From contig NZ_CP102826.1 of assembly GCF_025643595.1 (NCBI RefSeq), forward strand, positions 3,720,001-3,784,000: a stretch of DNA of 64,000 nucleotides. Reading direction: 5' to 3'. A program made the translations under genes and the position numbers. The notes below the pieces were generated by a model. It searched no databases. It saw only the letters and a list, made by a program, of their open reading frames with translations, and was not told where the DNA came from. Shown here piece by piece: positions 26,041-34,023 of this stretch (positions are counted from its first letter, which is position 1; the number at the start of each line of letters is the position of its first letter). The DNA comes from Saccharopolyspora rosea (lineage in GTDB: Bacteria; Actinomycetota; Actinomycetes; Mycobacteriales; Pseudonocardiaceae).

Positions 26041-27390
26041 ATGACCGCACCTGAATCCGCTCCCGCCAGGGAGCTCACCGAGGCGATCGCCGATCCGGCG
26101 ACGCTGCGGCGCAGCGTCGCGGCCGGCGCGGTCGGTGTCTTCGTGCACTGGTTCGACTGGGCCGCCTACGCCTACCTCGCGAGCACCATCGCTTCGGTGT
26201 TCTTCCCCGCCGGCAACGCCACCGCCGGCCTGCTCGCCGTCTTCGGCGTCTTCGCGGTGTCCTTCGGCATCCGGCCCATCGGAGCGCTGGTGTTCGGCCC
26301 GCTCGGCGACCGGATCGGCCGCAAGCGCACGCTGTCCGTCGTCATCTTCGTGATGTCCGGCGCCACGCTCGTCATCGGCCTGCTGCCCGGGTACTCGACG
26401 CTCGGGATCGCGGCACCGCTGCTGCTGGTCTTCCTGCGCCTGCTGCAAGGCTTCGCCGCAGGCGGCGAGTTCGGCAGCGCCGCCACCTTCCTCGCCGAGT
26501 ACGCACCGCGCCGCAGCCGCGGGTTCGGGGTCAGCTGGCTCGAAGTCGGTTCCCTGCTGGGATTCCTCTCCGCGTCGTTCGTGTTCCTCCTGCTGTCGGT
26601 CGGCCTCTCGGACGCGCAACTCGCCTCGTGGGGCTGGCGCATCCCGTTCCTCATCGCCGCCCCGCTGGGCATCATCGGGTTCGTCATCCGCAACAAGATC
26701 GAGGACACCCCGGAGTACCGCGCCCTCGAAGCGACCGACAACGTGCCGCGCAGCCCGGTGCGGGAACTCCTCCGCAACAACAAGAAGCAACTGCTCCAGA
26801 CCGCCGGTCTGATGACGATGATGCACGTCCCGTTCTACGCCGTGCTCACCTACCTCGTCACCTACGAGACCGACTACCTCGGCCACTCCTCCGGCAGCGC
26901 CGCGCTGCTGTCCACGGTCATCTCCCTGACCGGGTTGGTCCTCGTACCGGCATTCGGTCGCCTGTCCGACCGCGTCGGACGCCGGCCGATCCTGCTCGGT
27001 GCGGGCGTCGCGCTGTTCGTGCTCTCGACCCCCGCCTTCCTGCTGATGCGGATGGGCCTCACCGGAACGTGGATCGGCGGACTCGTGCTCGGCGTCGTGC
27101 TCGCCGCGATCCTCGGCACGTACGCGGTGTGGTCCGCCGAGATCTTCCCCACCCGCACCCGCCAGGGCGGCCTGTCCATCGCGTACAACCTCACCGCCGC
27201 CCTGTTCGCGGGCACCGTGCCCTACGTGATGACGGTCCTGATCTCGGCCACCGGCAGCACCCTGGTCCCCGGCCCGTACCTGATGGTCGCCGCGGTGATC
27301 GGACTGATCGCGGCCTTCTCCCTGCGCGAAACCGCGGGAAACCCGTTGCTGCAGGCAGCGGACCTCACCGGCGAGCAGACCGAAGCCTGA
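26041..27390 (+). CDS. MFS transporter, metabolite:proton symporter (MHS) type
   Basis: 449 residues from ATG 26041, AAGGAGG upstream. Twelve membrane segments, beginning AVGVFVHWFDWAAYAYLASTI. The MFS loop 2-3 signature is GPLGDRIGRKRTLS near residue 87, and GRLSDRVGRRPI marks the second half near 310. The FDW/WFDWAAY start is typical of the MHS group that imports organic acids, proline/betaine or ketoglutarate with protons. It is downstream of the aspartase gene and probably supplies the substrate of the RidA-DUF1028-M20-AspA pathway. Confidence 0.92.
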   Translation: MTAPESAPARELTEAIADPATLRRSVAAGAVGVFVHWFDWAAYAYLASTIASVFFPAGNATAGLLAVFGVFAVSFGIRPIGALVFGPLGDRIGRKRTLSVVIFVMSGATLVIGLLPGYSTLGIAAPLLLVFLRLLQGFAAGGEFGSAATFLAEYAPRRSRGFGVSWLEVGSLLGFLSASFVFLLLSVGLSDAQLASWGWRIPFLIAAPLGIIGFVIRNKIEDTPEYRALEATDNVPRSPVRELLRNNKKQLLQTAGLMTMMHVPFYAVLTYLVTYETDYLGHSSGSAALLSTVISLTGLVLVPAFGRLSDRVGRRPILLGAGVALFVLSTPAFLLMRMGLTGTWIGGLVLGVVLAAILGTYAVWSAEIFPTRTRQGGLSIAYNLTAALFAGTVPYVMTVLISATGSTLVPGPYLMVAAVIGLIAAFSLRETAGNPLLQAADLTGEQTEA

Positions 27391-27568
27391 TCCGGGGCCC
27401 GGTACCGGCGGAACCCGGGGAGACGAAGCGCGCGGGCCCGCGGCCCGGTCGACGCACCCGCGGGACGAAAGGCGGTGGAGCTGTTCGACCGGGCGCCGCA
27501 GGCTGGGGACGCGGGTGCGCGCGAACGGCGTTCCGAGTTCCACGGCCCCTCCGCGGAAGGCGTCCGGC

Positions 27569-29485
27569 ATGACCGAGGACTGGACCACCGCCAACCAGGA
27601 GTACCTGGCCGCCGCGGTCGGCGCCGTGGGGCGACGGCTGCGCGCGGGGCTGGGGGACGTCGGCGATGTCGCGGTGGACGACCTGGCCGACGCGCGAACG
27701 GCGATGGCCGCACCACCCGCGCTCGACTCGATCGCGGCGGTGTTCGGGCTCTCCGGGTTCGAGCAGGACGTGCTGCTGCTGTGCGCCGCAGTCGAACTCG
27801 ACGCGTCGATCGCGCGGACGTGCGCCGAAGCGCACGGCGACCCGACCCGGACATGCGTGACGTTCGGCCTCGCCCTGGCGGCGCTGCCGAACCCGCACTG
27901 GAGCGCTCTCGCGCCGACCGCACCGCTGCGCTGCTGGCACCTGGTCGAACTGGCCGACCCGCGGACTCCGACCGGAAGTCCGGTCCACATCGACGAACGC
28001 GTTCTGCACGCGCTGGTCGGCATCAACGACCCGGACGACCGGGTGGCAGCGCTGTCCGAACCGCTGCCGCCCGCTCCCGCGCTCCCCCCGACCCTGCGGG
28101 AGGCCGCCGAGCGGACGACCGAGTGCTGGGCGGCCGGTCCGCAGCGGGTGCACCTGCACGGCCGGCACCGGCCGGATCTGCGCGCGGTGGCCTCCGCCGC
28201 GTGCGCCCGGCGAGGATGGTCGGCGTTCCTCCTCCGGGACTCGGACGTGCCGAGCGCACCCGCCGAACGCAGCCTGCTGGCGCGGTTGTGCGAACGCGAG
28301 TCCGCGCTGGGCGGCAGCGCCTGGGTCGTGGAGGTCGACGACGCGGTGGACGGTGGACGAGGCGCACTCGACTTCGCGGGCCGTCTGCGCGCACCGACCG
28401 CGGTGGTGACGCGTCACCCCCTCCCCTCGCTTCCGCCCGGTTTCCGGGAGATCGCCGTGCCGACGGCGGGAATCGACGAGATCAGGGAGCTCTGGCGCGC
28501 CGAACTCGGCGCGGCCGCCGGAGAGCTCGACGGGTGGTTGTCCCGGATCGCCTTCCAGTTCGACCTCCCGGTGGCGACCATCGGATCCGCCGTCGCCGAG
28601 GTCGCGGCGGGCGAAGGCGGCGCCGCGGACCCCGACTCCGCGGGCGGGCGGCTCTGGGCGGCGTGCCGGCGGCGGGGACGCGCCGGGCTCGACGACCTCG
28701 CCCAGCGGATCGAAACCCGGTCCGGCTGGGACGACATCGTGCTGCCCGCGGCGCAGTCGCGCACCCTGCGGGAGATCGCGGTCCACGTCGCCCAGAGCCG
28801 ACGAGTGCTGGACGAGTGGGGTTTCCGGCCCGGTTCGGGGCGCGGCCCGGGCGTCACCGCGCTGTTCACCGGCCCGAGCGGCACGGGCAAAACGCTGGCG
28901 GCGGAGGTCCTGGCCGGTGCGCTCGCGCTGGACCTCTACCGGATCGACCTGAGCCAGGTCGTCAGCAAGTACATCGGTGAGACCGAGAAGAACCTGCGCC
29001 GGGTCTTCGACGCGGCCGAGACCGGCGGCGCGCTCCTGCTGTTCGACGAGGCGGACGCGTTGTTCGGCAAACGCAGCGAGGTCCGGGACAGCCACGACAG
29101 GTACGCCAACGTCGAAGTGGGCTACCTGCTGCAGCGGATGGAGACCTACCGGGGGCTGGCGATCCTCACCACCAACTTCAAATCGGCCCTCGACACCGCG
29201 TTCCTGCGACGCCTCGACTTCGTCGTCCAGTTCCCGTTCCCGGACGCCGAGCTGCGGGCCGAGATCTGGCGGCGGGTCTTCCCCGAACGCACCCCGACCG
29301 ACGGGCTGGACCCGGACGACCTCGCCCGCCTCGTCGTGGACGGCGGCAGCATCCGCAACATCGCGCGGTCGGCGGCGTTCCTGGCCGCGGACGCCGACGA
29401 GCCGGTGCGCAGGGAACACGTCCTGCGGTCCGCCCGCGCCGAGTACACCAAGTTGGACCGGCCGTTTCCCGGCGCCGAGCTGTGA
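27569..29485 (+). CDS. eCIS AAA+ ATPase (Afp15/Cis15-like)
   Basis: 638 residues from MTEDWTTANQEYL, with GCGGAAGG 9 nt upstream; the frame is open to 27515. Residues 1-400 form the family's variable N-terminal region. The AAA+ module follows: Walker A TGPSGTGKT near 432, SQVVSKYIGETEKNLRRVF, Walker B ALLLFDEADALFGKR near 488 and the sensor/arginine region ILTTNFKSALDTAFLRRLDF. Such ATPases are a universal, cytosolic component of extracellular contractile injection systems and are thought to help assembly or sheath handling. It is transcribed towards, and ends 4 bp from, the convergent DUF4157 effector-like gene. It lies outside the main structural operon. Confidence 0.93.
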   Translation: MTEDWTTANQEYLAAAVGAVGRRLRAGLGDVGDVAVDDLADARTAMAAPPALDSIAAVFGLSGFEQDVLLLCAAVELDASIARTCAEAHGDPTRTCVTFGLALAALPNPHWSALAPTAPLRCWHLVELADPRTPTGSPVHIDERVLHALVGINDPDDRVAALSEPLPPAPALPPTLREAAERTTECWAAGPQRVHLHGRHRPDLRAVASAACARRGWSAFLLRDSDVPSAPAERSLLARLCERESALGGSAWVVEVDDAVDGGRGALDFAGRLRAPTAVVTRHPLPSLPPGFREIAVPTAGIDEIRELWRAELGAAAGELDGWLSRIAFQFDLPVATIGSAVAEVAAGEGGAADPDSAGGRLWAACRRRGRAGLDDLAQRIETRSGWDDIVLPAAQSRTLREIAVHVAQSRRVLDEWGFRPGSGRGPGVTALFTGPSGTGKTLAAEVLAGALALDLYRIDLSQVVSKYIGETEKNLRRVFDAAETGGALLLFDEADALFGKRSEVRDSHDRYANVEVGYLLQRMETYRGLAILTTNFKSALDTAFLRRLDFVVQFPFPDAELRAEIWRRVFPERTPTDGLDPDDLARLVVDGGSIRNIARSAAFLAADADEPVRREHVLRSARAEYTKLDRPFPGAEL

Positions 29486-29489
29486 ACGC

Positions 29490-31049
29490 TCACCGGGAGA
29501 CCGGTGGCTTCTTCTTGGCCAGCCCGGACGCGACCAGTTCCTTCACCAGGATCTCGGCCGCCTTGCTCCGGTGTCCCGGCCAGTACGTGCTCGTCCAGTG
29601 GTCCCTGACGAGCCTGCCCACCTCGACGGGATGCGTCGGGGCCGATTCGGCGAGTTTCCCACCGCGGAAATCCAGTTCCCGGTTCGCTTCCGCGTAGCAC
29701 CGGTACATCTCGTTCTCCACGACGGCATCCGCCCTGGCGGTGCCGCGCGGGCTGATCTCGTAACCCTGCGCCATCGCGGCGTCGAGCAGTTCCTGCGTCG
29801 CGGTGGTCTTGTCCGGACCGGTGAAGACGTACCGGGTGACGAAGGAGGACCCCGCGCTGCCTCGGCCGGATGTCACGTCGAACTCGCGCAGCGCGAAGTT
29901 CTCCGAAACGTGGCCGGTCGTGGTGTGCCCCCACACCGAGCCGCCCTTGCCCTCGGCGATGAGCGCATCGCGGGTGACGGCCGCCAGGGACGCCTTCCCG
30001 CCACCCGGCCGCATCGTGCCCTTGACCCAGTCCTCGCTCTCGTCCGGGTCCCGACCGGCGTTGCAGGAGTACAGGACGATGTTGATGCTCGGCCCGAGCG
30101 CGGGAGCGATCGACTTGACGATCGACGCGGCCGTGGAGCTGGTGATCGATCCCAGGCCGCACCAGGTGCTCGTGCCGTGGGCGAACACCGCGAGGGTGCG
30201 CACGGTGCTCGGACCGAGCCCCGGCGGCAGCGGGCCTTCCGGTCCCGGCGGGGCTTTCGCGACGGCGGCGGACAGCATCCTGCCGATGGCCCCGATCGTC
30301 GCGGTCAGCGGGTGTTCGTCATCGGACATCGGCTCGCCGAAGACCACGTTGGCCGCGCTGATCCGCCTGCCCTTCACGGCGAGGGCCTGCTCCCGCTTCG
30401 CCCACTTCTGCGCGGCGTTGCGCGCCTCCTCCTTGTCGTGCGGCATCGGCGCGTAGAACGCGAGCGCGACCCCGGACGAGAAGTCGCGCACCAGGCGCTG
30501 TCCCAGTGCGGTTTCCGGGTCGGTGACCGCCGCGGGCGGCGGCCGGTCGGCGTCGTCCCGCTGGAGGGCGAGCACTCCCGCCCGGGACTGCTGGACGACG
30601 TGGCCGAGTTCGTGCGTCAGCAGCGCCCGCCCGGCCGGGCTGTGCGGGGCGTACCGGCCCGCGCCGAACACCACGTGGTGTCCGACCGCGTACGCGCGGG
30701 CGCGCTGGTCGGCGGCGAGTTCGGCGGCCCGGGCGTCGTCGTGGACGCGGACCCGGCTGAAGTCGTGCGCGAACCGGGCGGCCATCTCCCGCTGCGTGGC
30801 GGTGTCGAGCGGGGTGCCGGGCGCGTCGGGCAGCAGGGCGCGCAGTCGCGCCGGGTCCTGCGGCGCCGGCGCGGACGACACGATCTTGCCGCCGAGCGTC
30901 GCCGCCGCGTCGGCCTCCCGCTCCGCCTCCGGGGCGAAGCCGTGGCCGGGCGCGGAACACGCGCTGCGGGCGGCGCAACCGGTCACCGGTACCGGAGGTA
31001 CCGCGCGTCTGTCTTCGGTGACCGGTGTGGCCCAGCTCTGCGACGCCAC
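29490..31049 (-). CDS. DUF4157 protein with putative caspase-like C-terminal domain; candidate eCIS cargo
   Basis: 519 residues from GTG 31049, which has GGAG 9 nt upstream; an ATG at 31136 would add 29 residues of less protein-like sequence. Residues 75-157 form the eCIS-associated DUF4157 domain with an intact zinc-type HExxH (HELGH, 146-150). A linker is followed by a second domain: a hydrophobic strand ending in His (LAVFAHGT, His291) and a second strand ending in Cys (INIVLYSCNAGRD, Cys329). This His-Gly ... x-Ser-Cys order is the arrangement of clan CD cysteine peptidases (caspase/gingipain/CPD). DUF4157 is often fused to toxin domains in eCIS cargo. The enzymatic assignment is inference; the HG/SC spacing is seen directly. 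Alone on the minus strand, diverging from the LuxR gene. Confidence 0.72.
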   Translation of the reverse strand: MASQSWATPVTEDRRAVPPVPVTGCAARSACSAPGHGFAPEAEREADAAATLGGKIVSSAPAPQDPARLRALLPDAPGTPLDTATQREMAARFAHDFSRVRVHDDARAAELAADQRARAYAVGHHVVFGAGRYAPHSPAGRALLTHELGHVVQQSRAGVLALQRDDADRPPPAAVTDPETALGQRLVRDFSSGVALAFYAPMPHDKEEARNAAQKWAKREQALAVKGRRISAANVVFGEPMSDDEHPLTATIGAIGRMLSAAVAKAPPGPEGPLPPGLGPSTVRTLAVFAHGTSTWCGLGSITSSTAASIVKSIAPALGPSINIVLYSCNAGRDPDESEDWVKGTMRPGGGKASLAAVTRDALIAEGKGGSVWGHTTTGHVSENFALREFDVTSGRGSAGSSFVTRYVFTGPDKTTATQELLDAAMAQGYEISPRGTARADAVVENEMYRCYAEANRELDFRGGKLAESAPTHPVEVGRLVRDHWTSTYWPGHRSKAAEILVKELVASGLAKKKPPVSR

Positions 31050-31290
31050 GTCCCCATGCTCCGCCCGGTGGCACCGCGGGGTCAACGCCGCGCGAACGTC
31101 CACCGCGCGGTGAAAAGCACCGCGGGCAGGGACCATTTCCCGTACTCGGACGCCCCGCCGATTCGGTAGCCTGGGTTGCGTGCCGGGCCGGGCGTGCTTG
31201 GGCCCGTGCGAACGACCGGGGGGCTCAGGAAAGTCGACCGACCGCGGCGGAACGGTCGGTGTCCGGCCGCGCGCCGCCAGGGTGGCCACC

Positions 31291-31977
31291 ATGATCCAGA
31301 TCGTCATCATCGCCCCGGCGAGGTTCTACCGGGAGGGTTTGGCCGTCGCCCTCGAAGACGCCAACGGTTTCGGGGTCGTCGCGACACTCGCCCGGCCTGA
31401 GGACTTCGATCCGGAATTCGCCGTCCGCGGCCGCGCGGTCGTGCTGCTCGACGTCGCCGACCTGGCGGACGGCCTCGACGCGGTCGCCAGGTTGCGACAG
31501 CGCAGCCCCGGGCTGCCCATCATCGCGCTCGGCGTCTGCGAGCACGAAGCCGACATCATCGCGTACGCGGAGATCGGTACCGCGGGATTCCTCACCCGGA
31601 ACCATTCGATCGCCGAACTCGTGCGGACGGTCGAAAGCGCCGCCAACGGGGAACTGCACTGCTCGCCCCGCGTCGCCGCCGCGTTGAGCCGCCGGGTGAC
31701 CGAGCTGTCCGACGAGTTCCGGCCCGGCAGCCCCCATGCCGACCTGCTCAGCCGCCGGGAAGCGGAGGTCGCGGTGCTGCTGGAACAGGGCCTGTCCAAC
31801 CAGGAAATCGTTCGGCGGCTGTGCATCGCGTTGCCGACCGTGAAGAACCACGTGCACAACATCCTCGACAAGCTGGGGTTGCGGTGCCGAGCGGCCGCCG
31901 CCGCGTGGGCTCGGCAACAGCGGCTGGACCACTCCGTGCTGCGCTCGACACTGCAGGAGATGCCCGGTCGCCGCTAG
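31291..31977 (+). CDS. LuxR-type orphan response regulator with degenerate receiver
   Basis: 228 residues from ATG 31291, AGGGTGG upstream. Receiver-like domain (1-120) keeps the phosphoacceptor-type Asp in VVLLDVADLADG. It lacks the acidic pair normally after the first strand (IVIIAPARFYREGL) and has Arg in place of the conserved Lys (GFLTRN). The C-terminal helix-turn-helix LSRREAEVAVLLEQGLSNQEIVRRLCIALPTVKNHVHNIL is a full LuxR/GerE domain. No histidine kinase is nearby. It sits between the candidate cargo and the structural operon and is the best candidate for eCIS control, probably independent of phosphorylation. The TAG stop is part of the CTAG flank of repeat copy 2. Confidence 0.9.
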   Translation: MIQIVIIAPARFYREGLAVALEDANGFGVVATLARPEDFDPEFAVRGRAVVLLDVADLADGLDAVARLRQRSPGLPIIALGVCEHEADIIAYAEIGTAGFLTRNHSIAELVRTVESAANGELHCSPRVAAALSRRVTELSDEFRPGSPHADLLSRREAEVAVLLEQGLSNQEIVRRLCIALPTVKNHVHNILDKLGLRCRAAAAAWARQQRLDHSVLRSTLQEMPGRR

Positions 31978-32164
31978 GGAGTGTTTCGGAAGTGCTTTGC
32001 GTGGCGGTGCCGGTGGCGGAACCTCAGCGGCCCGCCCGTCACCCGACCACCCCCCCCACGGAGGCGCTGACGCGCCGCTGTGCCCATCGGAGAACCCGCG
32101 GCGGTGCACGTGGCGAGACCACTCACCGAAAGAGAAAGCGGCTCACGCCGCTTTAAAACACTCC
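31978..32164 (+). repeat. MITE-like repeat, copy 2, flanked by CTAG
   Basis: 187 bp with terminal inverted repeats GGAGTGTTT/AAACACTCC and CTAG on both outer sides (31974-31977 and 32165-32168), as expected of a 4-bp target duplication. The hairpin AAAGCGGCTCACGCCGCTTT (32135-32154) has 8-bp arms. It shares its internal blocks with copy 1. The left CTAG supplies the stop codon of the LuxR gene, so insertion may have altered that protein's C-terminus. It also sits in front of the eCIS operon, where the hairpin could act as a terminator. Confidence 0.8.
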
Positions 32165-32385
32165 CTAGCCGGTCGGCGTACCGCGGCCTCGACTTCCGGA
32201 ACCGGGCGAAACCGCCGTGGTACCTGGTGGTTTCGACGTGAGCCGCGGGACACCGGCCACCGAGCGAAGTGGATCCTCTTTGGATCGATGGGCTCATTGC
32301 TGTCGCCGGAGGCGGTTTGCCTTACTGGTCGTGCCCGCGTTGTGGCGGGCCAGGAAACGACCGGTGCGCGAGAACGGAGACGACC

Positions 32386-33153
32386 ATGCGGTACCGTCCC
32401 ATCGATCGAGACCCGGATGATCCCCGCCTGGGGCGCTTCATCCCGGATGACTGGCGGCACGTGGAGAACTACCCGCTGACGGCCGAGAGCCGCCCCACCA
32501 CACCGGTTCCGGTGGTGATCGGCGTCAACTGGTACACCGAGTTCGACCACCCGGAGGCCGACGCCGACGGCGTCCAGTTCGTGGCGCGCGGCGGGGCGGA
32601 CACGCTCACCACGATCCGGGGCGGCCACGCCATCTGCCTGGAACCCGGGGGCGAGCCGGACCTCGACGAGTGGTGGAAGTTCTACGACCAGGGCGACGAG
32701 GGTGCCTGCGTCGGGTTCGCCTGGTCGCGGTGCATGACCATCCTCAACGGGGAGTACTACACGGCCTGGTGGTTGTGGGACCGTGCCAAGGAACGAGACC
32801 AGTGGCCGGACACCAATCCGGGCGACAACAACGGGACCTCGTGCCGCGCCGCGGGCGAAGTCCTCGCCTCGGCCGGACACGTCGACTGGCAGGCCGCGTA
32901 CGCGGGCGACGACTACCGCCGGCGCGGGTCCTACGTGCCGGACCTCCAGGACGGCATCCAGGTGTTCCGGTGGGCCCAGTCGGTGGACGACGTGCATGCG
33001 GTCCTCGGCAACAGCCGTGCCGACGAACTCGGCGCCGTGCCGCTGCTCAACTCGTGGGGCCCGAGCTACCCGCACCGGGTGTGGATGCCCGACGACGTCT
33101 TCGACCGCCTGATGCGCGAGGACGGCGAGGTCGCCGTTCCCACCGACCGGTAG
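32386..33153 (+). CDS. Papain-like (C1) cysteine peptidase-related protein with rearranged motifs
   Basis: 255 residues from MRYRPIDRDPDD. The C1 cysteine motif is clear: DQGDEGACVGFAWSR, Gln102 (oxyanion) and Cys108. Asn222 in LLNSWGPSYPHRVWMP is the C1 asparagine block. The strand block that normally precedes NSWG and carries the catalytic His (PVVIGxNWYxxF ... GGHAICL) is found ahead of the Cys, at residues 41-85 with His81. What remains before NSWG (SVDDVHAVLGN, His204) looks like the helix that usually leads into that block. So the domain looks circularly permuted, with His204 the alternative catalytic His. No signal peptide. It precedes the cap gene by 29 bp and heads the structural operon, suggesting a maturation protease or cargo. 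Confidence 0.75.
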   Translation: MRYRPIDRDPDDPRLGRFIPDDWRHVENYPLTAESRPTTPVPVVIGVNWYTEFDHPEADADGVQFVARGGADTLTTIRGGHAICLEPGGEPDLDEWWKFYDQGDEGACVGFAWSRCMTILNGEYYTAWWLWDRAKERDQWPDTNPGDNNGTSCRAAGEVLASAGHVDWQAAYAGDDYRRRGSYVPDLQDGIQVFRWAQSVDDVHAVLGNSRADELGAVPLLNSWGPSYPHRVWMPDDVFDRLMREDGEVAVPTDR

Positions 33154-33182
33154 GCACCCCTCCGGGGCGGAAGCGAGGGCCG

Positions 33183-34001
33183 ATGTTCCAGGACTTGGAC
33201 GCCACGCTCAGGGCGATGCTCGGCGACGCCGCGGCACCGGGCGAACTCCGCGACGCCGACGTCAGCTTCGACGTACCGGACAAGGACTTCAATCCGACGC
33301 GGACCACGGTGGACCTGTTCCTGTTCGAGATCCGGGAGAACCGGGCGTTGCGCGACGACGCTCCGCTGCGGGACCGGGTCGACGGCGGTTACCTCCTCCG
33401 CCCCGCTCCGGTGCGGATCGCCTGCACCTACCTGGCGACCGCCTGGTCCCCCGGCGCGGGAGCCGTGCGGACCGACGAGGAGCACCGCGTGCTCGGTGCG
33501 CTGCTGCCCTGGTTGCACGCCCATCCGCGGATCGACGACCGGTTCCTGCGGGGCGGTTTGCAGGACCCGCCGCAGGTCTACCCGCTGCCGGCCGAGGTCG
33601 AACCGATGCGGGAGGGCATGGGTCAGTTCTGGACCGCGCTGGGGATCGCTCCCCGACCGGCGCTGCCGTTCACGGTCACCATCGGCATGCGGGCCTTCGA
33701 ACAGGAGGACCAGTTCCCGGCCGTCCAAGCGATCCAGGCCGAAGGCGTGCTGGCCGACCGGCCGGTCCTCGCGGGCCGCGTGCTGAACAGCGAGCTGGCC
33801 CCGGTCCCCGCCGCGCTGGTGGCCCTGGTCGGCACCGACCGGGAAGCCACGGCCGACCGCGCCGGGAGGTTCTCGTTCCCCGACGTGGACTTCGGGGCGT
33901 ACGTGCTGTCGGTGCGGGTCGCCGACCGGCCGGAGGTGCGAGCCTCCGTGAGCTACGGGCCCGACAGCCAGGTGCACAACGTGGTCCTGCCCGCGCAGTG
34001 A
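33183..34001 (+). CDS. eCIS cap protein, DUF4255 (Afp16/Pvc16-like)
   Basis: 272 residues from MFQDLDATLRAMLGD. Residues 1-185 are the DUF4255 domain (DVPDKDFNPTRTTVDLFLFEIRENRALRDD; CTYLATAW; LGALLPWLHAHP), the protein that terminates tube and sheath polymerisation at the distal end. Residues 190-272 add a small beta-sandwich (LAGRVLNSELAPVPAALVALVGTDREATADRAGRFSFPDV) of the carboxypeptidase-regulatory type, an extension seen in some Pvc16 homologues. The first core structural gene, 22 bp ahead of the sheath. Confidence 0.9.
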   Translation: MFQDLDATLRAMLGDAAAPGELRDADVSFDVPDKDFNPTRTTVDLFLFEIRENRALRDDAPLRDRVDGGYLLRPAPVRIACTYLATAWSPGAGAVRTDEEHRVLGALLPWLHAHPRIDDRFLRGGLQDPPQVYPLPAEVEPMREGMGQFWTALGIAPRPALPFTVTIGMRAFEQEDQFPAVQAIQAEGVLADRPVLAGRVLNSELAPVPAALVALVGTDREATADRAGRFSFPDVDFGAYVLSVRVADRPEVRASVSYGPDSQVHNVVLPAQ

Positions 34002-34023
34002 CCGCCGACATCCGGGGGAACCG

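Noticed and set aside
26200..29400. Long minus-strand frames opposite the MFS and ATPase genes
   Set aside because: Low-complexity Arg/Glu/Gly products without motifs, overlapping firmly identified plus-strand genes.
29490..31310. Extending the DUF4157 effector to an upstream start at 31310 or 31136
   Set aside because: The added N-terminus is basic and low-complexity and lacks a ribosome site; GTG 31049 has GGAG at suitable spacing.
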